Part shown: positions 19,094 through 28,494 of the stretch, in pieces
How positions within the stretch are numbered: the stretch's first letter is position 1
Layout: each line of letters opens with the position of its first letter
Assembly (NCBI RefSeq): GCF_000682675.1
Contig: NZ_AWFA01000023.1
Location: 62,001-126,000, forward strand
DNA: 64,000 nt
DNA from: Hyphomonas pacifica
GTDB lineage: Bacteria > Pseudomonadota > Alphaproteobacteria > Caulobacterales > Hyphomonadaceae
Direction of reading: 5' to 3'
Translations under genes and position numbers: made by a program
The notes under the pieces: generated by a model
The model's input: only the letters and a program-made list of their open reading frames with translations
Databases searched by the model: none
What the model was told of the DNA's origin: nothing

Positions 19094-19933
19094 ATGGCCA
19101 AGATAGATAGAGCGCCCGAAATCCTGATGCAGGATGTCGACGGCATCCAGTTACGTACCGCTTTCTGGAAGGCGGAAATAGAGGTGGGTAATCGGCCCTT
19201 GCTGTTCTTCAATGGCATTGGTGCCAATCTGGAGCTGACAGCTGGCCTGGGTGAGATGTTCGCGGATCGGGACATCATCACCTTTGATGTGCCCGGTGTG
19301 GGCAAGAGCCCGGTCACCCAATGGCCTTACCGGCCCTGGATGCTGGCCCGCTGGGCGCGAAAGCTGCTCGATATTTACGGCATTGGAGATGTCGATGTGA
19401 TGGGCGTCTCGTGGGGCGGCGCGCTGGCCCAGCAATATGCGTTTCAGTACCGCAAACGCGTTGGCAAACTGATCCTGTGCGCGACGACCGCCGGTATGAC
19501 CATGGTGCCTGGGCGGCCCAAATCCCTGTCCAAGATGGTGGATGCGCGCCGATATTCAGACCCCGATTTCATGCGTGAGAGTTTCGAAACGCTCTATGGC
19601 GACGCGGTCGAAGGCGAAGCGGGCCGCCATATCAACAATCTGATGGCGCCGGACCCGAAGGGGTATGTCTACCAGTTGCTGGCATTCATTGGCTGGTCCA
19701 GCCTGCCATTCATCCGCTTCCTGACTATGCCGTCGCTGATCCTTATGGGCGATCAGGATACAATCGTGCCGGTCGCGAATGGTCACATTCTTAAGTTTGG
19801 CCTGCCGGATGCCCGCTTGCACATCATGAAGGGCGGGGGGCACCTGTTTCTGGTGACGCAGGCAGAAGAGACCGCAGCCATCATCCTGGACTTCCTTAAG
19901 GAGGAAGGCGCAGAGGCCGAAAAGGCCGCCTGA
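19094..19933 (+). CDS. phaZ: Intracellular poly(3-hydroxyalkanoate) depolymerase, alpha/beta hydrolase
   Basis: 279 residues. FFNGIGANLEL (oxyanion region), FDVPGVGKSP, the nucleophile elbow GVSWGG (Ser106), GDQDTIVP (Asp) and GGGHLFLVTQAEE (His) are strongly reminiscent of Pseudomonas mcl-PHA depolymerase PhaZ. The usual pairing phaC-phaZ in one operon supports that identity over a generic hydrolase. It releases 3-hydroxyacids from granule polymer. Confidence 0.85.
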   Translation: MAKIDRAPEILMQDVDGIQLRTAFWKAEIEVGNRPLLFFNGIGANLELTAGLGEMFADRDIITFDVPGVGKSPVTQWPYRPWMLARWARKLLDIYGIGDVDVMGVSWGGALAQQYAFQYRKRVGKLILCATTAGMTMVPGRPKSLSKMVDARRYSDPDFMRESFETLYGDAVEGEAGRHINNLMAPDPKGYVYQLLAFIGWSSLPFIRFLTMPSLILMGDQDTIVPVANGHILKFGLPDARLHIMKGGGHLFLVTQAEETAAIILDFLKEEGAEAEKAA

Positions 19934-20512
19934 TCAGCTGTTGGATGTCTTGCGCGCCACGCGTTGCTCCAGCGCATCGCACACAGCGTCCGCAACGGAC
20001 TGGGAGGACTCGCCACGGCCGATAGAGGTGTGTGCCGCGCGGCAGGCTTCGACATGTAGATTGATCAACGCGGAATTCTCGCCGGGCGCGGTATCTGACA
20101 GCAGGGTGCAGAGAGATCCGCAAAGGCGTGAGATGGCAGGGTAGCCATAGGAGCCTGCAACACCACGAATATTGTGCGCACACGTATAAAGGTTGCGATA
20201 GTCTTCCGGCGTGGCATCTGATTCCTGGGCTGCGGCCCAGGCATCTTTCAGGCGATTCAGGTCCATTTGCATCCAGGCTTCAAACTGGCCTGAAAGGTCA
20301 TCGACAGCCGCTTCGGCAAGGGCACCCATTTCTTCAGGGTCGTGGACTTGGCTGGCTTTGTCTTGGATAGGGGAAGAGGGTGTTTGCGTCGTGGTGGTTT
20401 CTGGCTTTGGCATCTTGATGACGCGGCTGATGTCAGGGGTCGCAATCGTCGTGGATTGCGCTCCTTTGCCCTTGGATGAGGGTTTCAGCTTTTCCAGCAA
20501 GTCTTTCAGCAT
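19934..20512 (-). CDS. Hpt domain-containing protein
   Basis: 192 residues. A charged and Thr/Pro/Gln-rich N-terminal half (about 1-65) precedes a four-helix histidine-phosphotransfer domain with the phospho-accepting His in CAHNIRGVAGSYG. No kinase or receiver domain is present, so it should act as a stand-alone phosphorelay intermediate. Its partner kinase is not adjacent. The ATG at 20512 follows GGGGAA and is preferred over the one at 20542. It is convergent with phaZ, with no bases between the genes. Confidence 0.75.
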   Translation of the reverse strand: MLKDLLEKLKPSSKGKGAQSTTIATPDISRVIKMPKPETTTTQTPSSPIQDKASQVHDPEEMGALAEAAVDDLSGQFEAWMQMDLNRLKDAWAAAQESDATPEDYRNLYTCAHNIRGVAGSYGYPAISRLCGSLCTLLSDTAPGENSALINLHVEACRAAHTSIGRGESSQSVADAVCDALEQRVARKTSNS

Positions 20513-20589
20513 CGTGTTTCCCCGATAATTCAGGTTAACCATATGCCCTAAGACTTAACATTGTGCTGACGCACCGTCTTGAAAAGGCT

Positions 20590-21345
20590 CTAAAATCCGA
20601 ACTGTTCGCGCAGAATGCGTTCATCCAGCGCATGGCCGGGGTCAAACAGCATGGTCAGGCGCCTGCGGTCTTCCTGGACATGGACGCTCACGATGTCGCG
20701 CACTTCCTGATTATCGGCCGCGGCCGCGACAGGTCGCAGCATTGGCGCGACAACTTCGATCTGAACGGACGCGTCCCGGCGTAACAGTGCCCCTTTCCAG
20801 CGGCGCGGACGAAAGGCGCTGACTGGGGTGAGCGCTAGCAGGCCGGCGCCAATCGGCAGGATCGGGCCATGGGCTGACAGATTGTAGGCGGTTGAGCCTG
20901 CGGGCGTTGCGACCATGACGCCATCGCAGGCCAGCTCTTCCATGCGCACCCGGCCATCGACGGTGATCTTTAGTCGGGCCGTTTGAGCGGTCTGGCGAAA
21001 GATCGAAACTTCATTGATTGCCAGGGCATGATGCTCGTTCTCGTGAACATCCTTCGCTGTCATGCGCAGGGGAGAGATCACCGCGCGCTCTGCGGCATTG
21101 ATGCGATCCGGCAGATTCTTTTCCTGATACTCATTCATCAGGAAGCCGACCGTGCCGCGGTTCATGCCATACACGGGCTTGCCGACATCAAACTGACGGC
21201 GCAGCGAATCAAGCATGGCGCCGTCACCGCCTAGCGCCACGATCACATCGGCGTCTTCCTCGTCGCACTGGCCATACATCTGGATGAATTTGGGCAGCGC
21301 TTCCTGAGCTTCAGGACGCTTGGAGGCGAAGAAATGAAGTTTCAT
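20590..21345 (-). CDS. nadK: NAD kinase
   Basis: 251 residues. The ATP/NAD kinase signature GGDG occurs in VALGGDGAMLDSLR, followed by YGMNRGTVGFLMNE, a NEVSI segment and DGVMVATPAGSTAYNLSA, the conserved C-terminal NAD-binding block. It phosphorylates NAD to NADP. The start is ambiguous: ATGs at 21345, 21354 and 21363 are in frame; 21345 begins the family-typical MKLHFFASKRPEA. Confidence 0.92.
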   Translation of the reverse strand: MKLHFFASKRPEAQEALPKFIQMYGQCDEEDADVIVALGGDGAMLDSLRRQFDVGKPVYGMNRGTVGFLMNEYQEKNLPDRINAAERAVISPLRMTAKDVHENEHHALAINEVSIFRQTAQTARLKITVDGRVRMEELACDGVMVATPAGSTAYNLSAHGPILPIGAGLLALTPVSAFRPRRWKGALLRRDASVQIEVVAPMLRPVAAAADNQEVRDIVSVHVQEDRRRLTMLFDPGHALDERILREQFGF

Positions 21346-21522
21346 CCCGGTCATGGCAGCCATCTGCTTTGGGTTTGCTACAGGCGTCAAGGATAAGCAC
21401 TGCGGCGAATGTTCTGGCAATACAGGCAGCCACAGGAAGGTGACGCAGGCGTCAACATCAGCTGGCGTCTGCGGGTATTTTCGGATAATCTGCAGAAAAC
21501 AATATTGAGGGAGACCCGGAAC

Positions 21523-22314
21523 ATGGCCGACGGCGCACAGAAAGTTGATATTCGCTCATCCGTTTCTGCAGAAGAATGGAAGGCCCGAGTGGATCTGGCG
21601 GCGCTTTACCGTCTGGTTGCGCTACATGGCTGGGATGACATGATCTTCACGCATATTTCCCATCGCGTGCCAGGGCCGGACCACCACTTCCTGATCAACC
21701 CGTATGGCTATTTCTTTGATGAGATCACAGCGTCCTCGCTCGTTAAGGTCGATCTGGAGGGCAATATCGTCCAGGAGACAGATCACTTTATCAATCCGGC
21801 GGGTTTCACGATTCACTCCGCGATTCACGATGCGCGCGAAGACGCAAAAGTGGTGATTCACGTCCATACCGACCAGGGTGTGGCCGTCTCTGCGCAGAAA
21901 GAAGGTTTGATGCCGTTAAGCCAGACGGCCATGGTTGTGCGTGAGGACATTGCCTATCACGACTATGAAGGCATTGCGCTGGACCTTGATGAGCGTGAAC
22001 GCCTGGTGGCAGACCTCGGCCCGAAAAAGCATTCCATGTTGCTGCGCAACCACGGTACGCTGACCATTGGCGAAACCGCTGCGCAAGCTTTCACACGTAT
22101 GTTCTTCCTGGAACGCGCTTGCAACATGCAGATCATGGCCCTTTCAGCGGGGCGCGACGGTGTGCTGGAGTGCGGAAATGATCTGCAGCAGAAGGTGGCT
22201 GGGCAGGGTGGCCTGACTGAGGATTCTTCCGGTATGAGCATGCTGACAGAGCGACTGATCTGGCCTGCGCTGATGCGGAAGCTGGATCGGCAATTGCCGG
22301 GTTATGATGCTTAA
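21523..22314 (+). CDS. Class II aldolase/adducin family protein
   Basis: 263 residues. The zinc-binding histidines are visible in VIHVHTDQG and in [11 protein letters not shown], and [10 protein letters not shown] matches the substrate-binding loop of the L-fuculose-phosphate aldolase family. Many bacterial proteins of this exact adducin-like type have no known substrate. The ATG at 21523 follows GAGGGAGA. It stands alone, 178 bp from nadK (divergent) and 105 bp before hemA. Confidence 0.8.
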   Translation: MADGAQKVDIRSSVSAEEWKARVDLAALYRLVALHGWDDMIFTHISHRVPGPDHHFLINPYGYFFDEITASSLVKVDLEGNIVQETDHFINPAGFTIHSAIHDAREDAKVVIHVHTDQGVAVSAQKEGLMPLSQTAMVVREDIAYHDYEGIALDLDERERLVADLGPKKHSMLLRNHGTLTIGETAAQAFTRMFFLERACNMQIMALSAGRDGVLECGNDLQQKVAGQGGLTEDSSGMSMLTERLIWPALMRKLDRQLPGYDA

Positions 22315-22418
22315 GGAAATATACGTATGCGCTTGCTGTAGGGTGTGACGTAAGGGACCATTATCAAATTTCCCTCACGCGCTTATGTAGGCGCCATGTA
22401 ATTTTGGAAACTGTGCAG

Positions 22419-23636
22419 ATGAAACACCTCAAGGCCTTTGAAGACGCATTGAGCGCAATCCATGGTGAAGGCCGCTATCGCGTCTTCGTCGACCTGCAAC
22501 GTCACAAGGGACGTTTCCCCAAGGCGACAGCGCGGTTTGAGGATGGCGAGCGCGAAGTCACCATCTGGTGCTCCAATGACTATCTTGGCATGGGCCAGGA
22601 TGATCACGTCATCAATTCGATGCATGATGCGATCGACAGCTTTGGGGCTGGCTCCGGCGGCACGCGCAACATCTCTGGTACGACACGTTACCACGTGGAT
22701 CTGGAGCAGGAGTTGGCTGACCTGCACGAGAAGGAGTCTGCGCTCCTCTTCACGTCTGGCTACGTATCCAATGACGCAACCCTGTCTACGCTTGGCAAGA
22801 TCCTGCCGAACCTGATCATCTATTCCGACGCGCTTAACCACGCCTCCATGATCGAGGGCATTCGCCGTTCCGGCGCAGACCGCCGCATCTTCCGTCACAA
22901 TGATGTTGATCACCTGCGCGCGCTGATGGAGAATGACGATCCGAACCGTCCGAAAGTGATCGCATTCGAAAGCGTCTACTCCATGGATGGCGATTTCGGC
23001 CGTATGGAAGAGATCTGCGACTTGGCCGACGAGTTTAACGCGCTGACCTATCTGGATGAAGTTCACGCGGTTGGCATGTACGGCCACAATGGTGCGGGCG
23101 TTGCAGAGAAGCTTGGCCTCGCCAGCCGTATCGACATTATCGAGGGTACGCTCGGCAAGGCATTCGGCGTGATGGGCGGTTACATCGCCAGCCATGAGAC
23201 CGTCATTGACGCAATCCGGTCTATGGCGTCCGGCTTTATCTTCACGACCTCCACCTGTCCGGTGATGGCGGCTGGTGCGCTGGCAAGCGTCCGCAAGCTG
23301 CGCACGGATGAGGGCCGTAAGCTGCGCTCGATGCAGCAGGCCAATGCGGCATCGCTGAAGCAGAAATTCCGCGATGCAGGCCTGCCGGTCATGGATTCAC
23401 CCTCTCACATTGTGCCGCTGTTGGTGGGTGACCCGGAACGCTGCAAGGCGCTGTCCGACACGCTGCTCTTCGATTTCGGCATCTACGTTCAGCCGATCAA
23501 CTATCCGACAGTTCCGCGTGGCACGGAGCGCCTGCGCTTCACGCCGAGCCCGGTGCACGATGAGGTGATGATGGACGAGCTGGTCGCCTCAATTCTGGCT
23601 GTCTGGAAACAGCTGGGCCTCGACAAGGCAGCCTGA
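22419..23636 (+). CDS. hemA: 5-aminolevulinate synthase
   Basis: 405 residues. The PLP lysine is Lys247 in [30 protein letters not shown] and [11 protein letters not shown] are diagnostic of ALAS. It condenses glycine and succinyl-CoA, the first step of heme synthesis by the C4 (Shemin) route of Alphaproteobacteria and mitochondria. The ATG at 22419 is preferred to an in-frame TTG at 22404. No FNR-like TTGAT-N4-ATCAA site was seen upstream. Confidence 0.96.
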   Translation: MKHLKAFEDALSAIHGEGRYRVFVDLQRHKGRFPKATARFEDGEREVTIWCSNDYLGMGQDDHVINSMHDAIDSFGAGSGGTRNISGTTRYHVDLEQELADLHEKESALLFTSGYVSNDATLSTLGKILPNLIIYSDALNHASMIEGIRRSGADRRIFRHNDVDHLRALMENDDPNRPKVIAFESVYSMDGDFGRMEEICDLADEFNALTYLDEVHAVGMYGHNGAGVAEKLGLASRIDIIEGTLGKAFGVMGGYIASHETVIDAIRSMASGFIFTTSTCPVMAAGALASVRKLRTDEGRKLRSMQQANAASLKQKFRDAGLPVMDSPSHIVPLLVGDPERCKALSDTLLFDFGIYVQPINYPTVPRGTERLRFTPSPVHDEVMMDELVASILAVWKQLGLDKAA

Positions 23637-23637
23637 T

Positions 23638-24054
23638 CTATTTGGACTTTTTCGCCGGTGGTTTTTTGCCAAGACCGATTTGCTTGGCATGCTTCGATCT
23701 GAGCTTTGCGTAGTTCGGAGAGACCATCGGATAGTCCGCCGGCAAATTCCATTTTTCGCGGTACTCGTCTGGGGTCATGTCAAAGCGTGACCTCAGATAC
23801 CGTTTGAGCATCTTCAGCTTGCGGCCATCTTCCAGGCAGATCAGGAAATCAGGTGTGATAGACTTGGAAACAGCGATGGCTGGTTCTGGTGTCTCGGCTT
23901 GGGGCGGGCTCGGTTCTGACAGGGTGGCACAGGTTTCATACACCGTGCGGATCAGGTCGGGCAGTTGTTCATGCCCAAGTGTATTGTTTGCCACATAAGA
24001 GGAAACAATCCGGCTGGTCATGGTCAGGAAATCGGTTTGCTGTGTCTCACTCAT
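23638..24054 (-). CDS. MucR/Ros-family transcriptional regulator
   Basis: 138 residues. FLICLEDGRKLKMLKRYL and FDMTPDEYREKWNLP are the MucR/Ros DNA-binding block. The Cys2-His2-like zinc ligands of Ros (Cys-x2-Cys or Asp, His-x3-His region) are only partly kept: the Cys and Asp of CLED are present, but both His positions are replaced by Tyr and Arg. A basic Lys-rich tail follows. Homologues control exopolysaccharide, motility and cell-cycle genes. It converges with hemA and is divergent from glyA. Confidence 0.88.
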   Translation of the reverse strand: MSETQQTDFLTMTSRIVSSYVANNTLGHEQLPDLIRTVYETCATLSEPSPPQAETPEPAIAVSKSITPDFLICLEDGRKLKMLKRYLRSRFDMTPDEYREKWNLPADYPMVSPNYAKLRSKHAKQIGLGKKPPAKKSK

Positions 24055-24202
24055 GCGTCCACCAAGAATCCAGCAGGTAAAAGAAGTCAAATTGCCGATT
24101 TTATGTTCACCTAATCGCTGAATTATCACACTTCTTCAAGTATTTGCATCAAATACCTCAAGATATTTCTAAGCCAACATGAAGCGGTATGTTATTGTGC
24201 TG

Positions 24203-24230
24203 CCAAGGCGCTGCAATGGTTGCAGCTTGG
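24203..24230 (+). promoter_or_regulatory. Stem-loop in the glyA leader
   Basis: GCTGCAA (24210-24216) and TTGCAGC (24220-24226) form a perfect 7-bp stem with a TGG loop; CCAA and TTGG extend it by 4 bp across a 3-nt bulge. It lies about 50 bp before the glyA start and has no T-tract, so it is not an intrinsic terminator. It may be an operator or an mRNA structure; no known riboswitch class was recognised. Confidence 0.35.
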
Positions 24231-24276
24231 GCCGCCTGAGCGTAAACACCGCGGGAACCCAGCAGGAGATTCGCCC

Positions 24277-25584
24277 ATGGCAGATACAGCGCAGCCGGCC
24301 CGGTTTGATACCACGGCTTTCTTCAGCCAGTCTCTGGAAGATCGCGATCCGGAACTCTTCGACGCGATCAAGAAGGAACGCACACGCCAACAGCAGCAGA
24401 TTGAGCTGATTGCGTCCGAGAACATCGTGTCCAACGCCGTGCTTGAGGCGCAAGGGACGATCCTGACCAACAAGTATGCCGAAGGTTATCCGGGCAAGCG
24501 TTATTATGGCGGATGCGAGTTTGTTGATATCGCCGAAGAGCTGGCCATCGAGCGCGCCAAGAAACTGTTCAATTGCAATTTTGCCAATGTGCAGCCGAAT
24601 TCCGGCAGCCAGGCAAACCAGGGTGTATTCAACGCTGTCCTGAAGCCGGGCGACACCATTCTGGGCATGAGCCTGGATGCCGGTGGCCACCTGACCCATG
24701 GCGCACGTCCGAACCAGTCTGGCAAATGGTTTAATGCTGTTCAGTATGGCGTTAGCCGCGAAGATGACCGGATCGACTTTGTCGAGGTTGAGCGTCTGGC
24801 CAAGGCTCACCGTCCGCAGCTGATCATCGCCGGTGGCTCTGCCTATCCGCGCGAGATTGACTTCAAACGCTTCCGTGAAATCGCGGACGAAGTGGATGCG
24901 CTGTTCATGGTCGACATGGCGCACTTTGCCGGCCTTGTTGCCGGCGGCGCACATCCGAACCCGTTGGACCACGCCCACATTGCCACAACGACCACGCACA
25001 AGACTCTGCGCGGCCCCCGCGGCGGCATGATCCTGACCAATGACGAAGCGCTGGCCAAGAAGATCAATTCTGCGATCTTCCCGGGCATTCAGGGCGGGCC
25101 GCTGATGCATGTCATCGCGGCGAAGGCCGTTGCGTTCGGCGAAGCGCTGACGCCGGAATTCAAGCAATATGCGTCGCAGGTTGTTGCGAATGCGCGCGCC
25201 ATGGCGGCGGCCTGCAAGGCGAGTGGCCTGGATGTTGTTTCCGGTGGCACGGATACACACGTTGCGCTGATTGATCTGCGTCCGAAGAATGTGACTGGCC
25301 GTGACGCCGAGCACGCTCTGGAGCGCGCCTTCATCACCTGCAACAAGAATGGCGTGCCTTTCGACCCGCAGAAGCCGACCATCACCAGCGGTATCCGTGT
25401 CGGCTCTCCAGCCGGTACGACGCGTGGTTTTGGCGAAGATGAGTTCACCCAGATCGGTAACTGGATCGGCGAGATTGTCGACGCGGTTGCAGGCGGCGAC
25501 AGCACTGCGACAGAAGACAAGGTGCGTGAGGAAGTCAAAGCCCTCACGGCAGCGTTCCCGATCTATAACGGCTTGGGGGGCTGA
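24277..25584 (+). CDS. glyA: Serine hydroxymethyltransferase
   Basis: 435 residues. [26 protein letters not shown] and the PLP-lysine block [14 protein letters not shown] are diagnostic. It interconverts serine and glycine with tetrahydrofolate, feeding one-carbon units. The ATG at 24277 follows CAGGAG. It is followed within 6 bp by nrdR and the riboflavin genes, a gene order common in Alphaproteobacteria. Confidence 0.96.
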   Translation: MADTAQPARFDTTAFFSQSLEDRDPELFDAIKKERTRQQQQIELIASENIVSNAVLEAQGTILTNKYAEGYPGKRYYGGCEFVDIAEELAIERAKKLFNCNFANVQPNSGSQANQGVFNAVLKPGDTILGMSLDAGGHLTHGARPNQSGKWFNAVQYGVSREDDRIDFVEVERLAKAHRPQLIIAGGSAYPREIDFKRFREIADEVDALFMVDMAHFAGLVAGGAHPNPLDHAHIATTTTHKTLRGPRGGMILTNDEALAKKINSAIFPGIQGGPLMHVIAAKAVAFGEALTPEFKQYASQVVANARAMAAACKASGLDVVSGGTDTHVALIDLRPKNVTGRDAEHALERAFITCNKNGVPFDPQKPTITSGIRVGSPAGTTRGFGEDEFTQIGNWIGEIVDAVAGGDSTATEDKVREEVKALTAAFPIYNGLGG

Positions 25585-25590
25585 TAGACC

Positions 25591-26067
25591 TTGCGCTGCC
25601 CGTTCTGCGGTTCCGAGAACACATCGGTGAAGGACAGCCGGTCGGCTGAAGACAACACTGCTGTGCGCCGCAGACGGGTGTGCGAGGCCTGCGGAGCCCG
25701 TTTCACGACATTCGAGCGCGTCCAGTTGCGTGAGATTACTGTCGTGAAGCGCGACGGGAAACGCGTGCCATTCGACCGCGAGCGGCTGGCCAAGTCCATC
25801 ACCATTGCCTTGCGCAAACGACCCGTGGACCGGGAGCAGATCGACCAGATGGTCTCCGGCATCGTCCGCAAGCTTGAAAGCGCAGGCGAAACGGAAGTGT
25901 CCTCAAATGATGTGGGCGAGTTCGCCATGGAAGCCCTGCGCATGGTCGACCCCGTCGGCTATGTGCGGTTTGCCAGCGTCTACAAGGATTTCCGCGACCC
26001 GAACGATTTCGCTCACTTCATAGAGAAAACTTCCCTCGACCTTGACGAGGAAGGCGACGAGGAATGA
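25591..26067 (+). CDS. nrdR: Transcriptional repressor NrdR (TTG start)
   Basis: 158 residues. An N-terminal zinc ribbon ([13 protein letters not shown] ... [12 protein letters not shown]) is followed by an ATP-cone (about 46-136, [16 protein letters not shown]). It represses ribonucleotide reductase genes in response to dATP/ATP. The start codon is TTG: all family members start with the residues MRCPFC and no in-frame ATG precedes them, so TTG is well supported. Its stop overlaps the start of the next gene. Confidence 0.95.
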   Translation: MRCPFCGSENTSVKDSRSAEDNTAVRRRRVCEACGARFTTFERVQLREITVVKRDGKRVPFDRERLAKSITIALRKRPVDREQIDQMVSGIVRKLESAGETEVSSNDVGEFAMEALRMVDPVGYVRFASVYKDFRDPNDFAHFIEKTSLDLDEEGDEE

Positions 26068-26711
26068 GCGGGGTGAAAATCACCCTCAAGATTGCTACGT
26101 CTCTGGATTCCCGAATTGCCCTAGCAGACGGCACGAGCCAGTGGATTACTTCCAGCGGGTCTCGTGCCAAGGCGCATGAATTGCGGGCGGCGCATGATGC
26201 CGTGCTGGTCGGCATCGGTACGGTTCTGGCGGATGATCCGTTGCTCACCGCGCGGACGGTGCCGCTGCCGAAGACCCAGCCTGTCCGCATCATTGCCGAC
26301 TCCCATGGGCGCACACCGCGCAGCTCCCGTTTAGTGCAATCCATTTCAAGCGGCCGTGTTGTGGTTGCCACAAATGGCCAGCCACAGGACATTCTGGCGG
26401 CGAGTGGGGTCGATATCTGGCGGTGCGGCAAGGGCATCCGTGTGGATGTGAAAGAGCTGGTCCGCCGGGCTGAAGCGGAAGGCATCACATCCATCCTGCT
26501 GGAAGGCGGCGGTACGCTGGCGGCCAGCTTCATTCGCGCAGACTTGGTACATGAAATCGCCTGGTTCCGCGCACCGATCCTGATTGGCGGTGATGGACTG
26601 CCGGCGCTAGGCTCTCTCGGTCTGTCCGACCTTGGCGCAGCGTCACGGTGGCGCGCTGTCGCAACGGAACGGATTGGGGATGACGTCTTCGATACCTATG
26701 TACGGGCCTGA
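26064..26711 (+). CDS. Stand-alone RibD-type reductase domain
   Basis: 215 residues matching only the C-terminal reductase half of Rib[36 protein letters not shown] and [13 protein letters not shown]. It should reduce the ribosylamino-pyrimidine intermediate with NADPH. The cytidine-deaminase-like N-terminal half of bifunctional RibD (HAE...PCxxxGxxPPC) is absent here, so the deaminase must come from elsewhere. It sits between nrdR (4-bp overlap) and riboflavin synthase. Confidence 0.88.
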   Translation: MSGVKITLKIATSLDSRIALADGTSQWITSSGSRAKAHELRAAHDAVLVGIGTVLADDPLLTARTVPLPKTQPVRIIADSHGRTPRSSRLVQSISSGRVVVATNGQPQDILAASGVDIWRCGKGIRVDVKELVRRAEAEGITSILLEGGGTLAASFIRADLVHEIAWFRAPILIGGDGLPALGSLGLSDLGAASRWRAVATERIGDDVFDTYVRA

Positions 26712-26735
26712 GCAGGTTTTTGAGGGCAACAAAAG

Positions 26736-27356
26736 ATGTTCACAGGACTCGTCACTGACGTCGGGCGCGTACGCAAGGCCGAAGACCGCAATGGCTTGCG
26801 CCGGTTTGAGGTCGAAAGCGGCTATCCGCTGGAAGACATCGCCATGGGCGCCTCCATCATGCATTCGGGCGTGTGCCTGACCGTCGTCGATATGGGCGAG
26901 GGGAAGCGTGGCGCATGGTTCGCGGTTGAGGCCGTACCGGAGACGCTGTCCAGGACCGTTCTGGGCGACTGGGAAGAGGGCGCACGCGTCAATCTGGAGC
27001 AAAGCCTCAAGCTGGGCGATGAACTGGGCGGGCATTTCGTGTTCGGCCATGTCGACGGTGTTGGCGAAGTGGTTTCGATTGAGCCGGAAGGTCAGAGCTA
27101 CCGTCTGACGATCCGCCCCCCGGGAGAGATTGCGCGATACTTTGCGACAAAGGGCTCTGCTGCGGTGAATGGTGTGTCCCTGACCGTCGCAGCTGCCCTG
27201 CCGAATGGCGATTTTCAATTGGCGATCATCCCGCACACATGGGAGGTCACGACACTCAGCGATCTGCAGCCCGGCTCCAGGGTCAATCTTGAGATTGATA
27301 TGCTGGCGCGCTACGTGGCGCGGATGATTGGCGCGGATGCGCCGGAAGGGCGATAG
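26736..27356 (+). CDS. ribE: Riboflavin synthase alpha subunit
   Basis: 206 residues with two lumazine-binding repeats; the N-terminal one begins MFTGLVTDVGRV and the second contains FVFGHVDGVGEV. The dismutation of 6,7-dimethyl-8-ribityllumazine gives riboflavin. The order ribD-ribE-ribB-ribH is the usual alphaproteobacterial operon. Length and domain order are normal. Confidence 0.95.
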   Translation: MFTGLVTDVGRVRKAEDRNGLRRFEVESGYPLEDIAMGASIMHSGVCLTVVDMGEGKRGAWFAVEAVPETLSRTVLGDWEEGARVNLEQSLKLGDELGGHFVFGHVDGVGEVVSIEPEGQSYRLTIRPPGEIARYFATKGSAAVNGVSLTVAAALPNGDFQLAIIPHTWEVTTLSDLQPGSRVNLEIDMLARYVARMIGADAPEGR

Positions 27357-27366
27357 GCACCAGATT

Positions 27367-28494
27367 ATGTCGAGCGAATTTCACGACGCAATTTCCTCCA
27401 TTGATGAGATCATCGAGGATGCCCGCAATGGCCGGATGTTCATCCTGGTGGACGCGGAAGACCGGGAGAATGAGGGCGACCTGATCATCCCCGCAAATTT
27501 CGCCACGCCTGAGCATGTGAACTTCATGGCGCGCCATGGACGGGGCCTGATCTGTCTAGCGATGACGCAGGAGCGCGCGCATACGCTGAATTTAGACATG
27601 ATGACCCGCAATAACCGGGAAAGCATGGGCACGGCCTTTACGGTCTCCATCGAAGCCAAGGAAGGTGTCACGACCGGCATTTCTGCGCATGATCGGGCGA
27701 AAACTATTGCGGTTGCGATCGACCCGACCAAGGATCATGACGACATCGTTTCGCCGGGCCACGTTTTCCCGCTGGTCGCGCGCGATGGTGGCACGCTGGT
27801 GCGCGCAGGCCATACCGAAGCTGCGGTGGATATTTCCCGCATGGCCGGCCTGTTTCCGGCAGGCGTGATTTGCGAGATCATGAATGAAGATGGCTCCATG
27901 GCACGTCTTCCGGAGCTGGTCAGCTTTGCCCAGCTTCACAATCTGAAGATTGGCACGATTGCGGACCTGATCGCCTGGCGTCGCCAGAATGACCGCTTTC
28001 TGGAGCGCCGCGTGGAAGCAACGCTAACCTCTGCCTTTGGCGAAGGATTCAAGACGGTCTGCTTCCGTAATGCGCTCGACAATTCCGAGCATATTGCCAT
28101 CGTCCATGGTGAGATCACGCCGGACTCCACGACACTTGTACGTGTCCACCGCACCGACATTCTGGCCGATGTACTGGGTGAGACCGGGCCGCGTCAGGGG
28201 CTTGTCGAGCGGGCGATGCGCATCATTGCCGAAGCGGATGAGCCGGGCGTTGTCGTTTTCGTCAACACGATGCGTCCGAACATCATTGCCGAGCGGCTGG
28301 GTCTTAAAACATCTGCGCCGGTCGATCCTACGGCACCGCTGCGTGAGTACGGCGTCGGCGCGCAGATGCTGCGCGAGCTGGGTGTTCGCCGCATGATCTA
28401 TCTGTCCGATACGCAGCCGACCCGCGTTGCAGGACTTGACGGATACGGCCTGACCATAGAGGGGTGGCGCCGTCTTAATGAGGAGACTGAATGA
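27367..28494 (+). CDS. ribB: DHBP synthase fused to a degenerate GTP cyclohydrolase II domain (RibBX type)
   Basis: 375 residues. The N-terminal half (about 1-205) is 3,4-dihydroxy-2-butanone-4-phosphate synthase with ILVDAEDRENEGDL and GHTEAAVDISRMAG, both intact. The C-terminal half has the length of RibA, but the zinc-ligand stretch (C-x10-C-x-C in GTP cyclohydrolase II) contains no cysteine; it reads RVHRTDILADVLGETGPRQG. GTP cyclohydrolase II activity is therefore not expected. This variant is described as RibBX in Proteobacteria. It overlaps ribH by 4 bp. Confidence 0.9.
   Translation: MSSEFHDAISSIDEIIEDARNGRMFILVDAEDRENEGDLIIPANFATPEHVNFMARHGRGLICLAMTQERAHTLNLDMMTRNNRESMGTAFTVSIEAKEGVTTGISAHDRAKTIAVAIDPTKDHDDIVSPGHVFPLVARDGGTLVRAGHTEAAVDISRMAGLFPAGVICEIMNEDGSMARLPELVSFAQLHNLKIGTIADLIAWRRQNDRFLERRVEATLTSAFGEGFKTVCFRNALDNSEHIAIVHGEITPDSTTLVRVHRTDILADVLGETGPRQGLVERAMRIIAEADEPGVVVFVNTMRPNIIAERLGLKTSAPVDPTAPLREYGVGAQMLRELGVRRMIYLSDTQPTRVAGLDGYGLTIEGWRRLNEETE

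Noticed and set aside
20535-20559. CtrA site between nadK and the Hpt gene
   Set aside because: Two TTAA half-sites are present but separated by 16 bases instead of 7.
22315-22418. FNR/FixK box upstream of hemA
   Set aside because: No TTGAT-N4-ATCAA pattern; only a partial ATCAAAT occurs.
24169-25314. 381-codon open frame antisense to glyA
   Set aside because: Shadow of glyA; Arg/Leu/Gln-biased translation without domains.
26712-27366. FMN riboswitch in the rib operon
   Set aside because: Genes overlap or nearly touch and no RFN-element conserved segments are seen upstream of nrdR, ribE or ribB.
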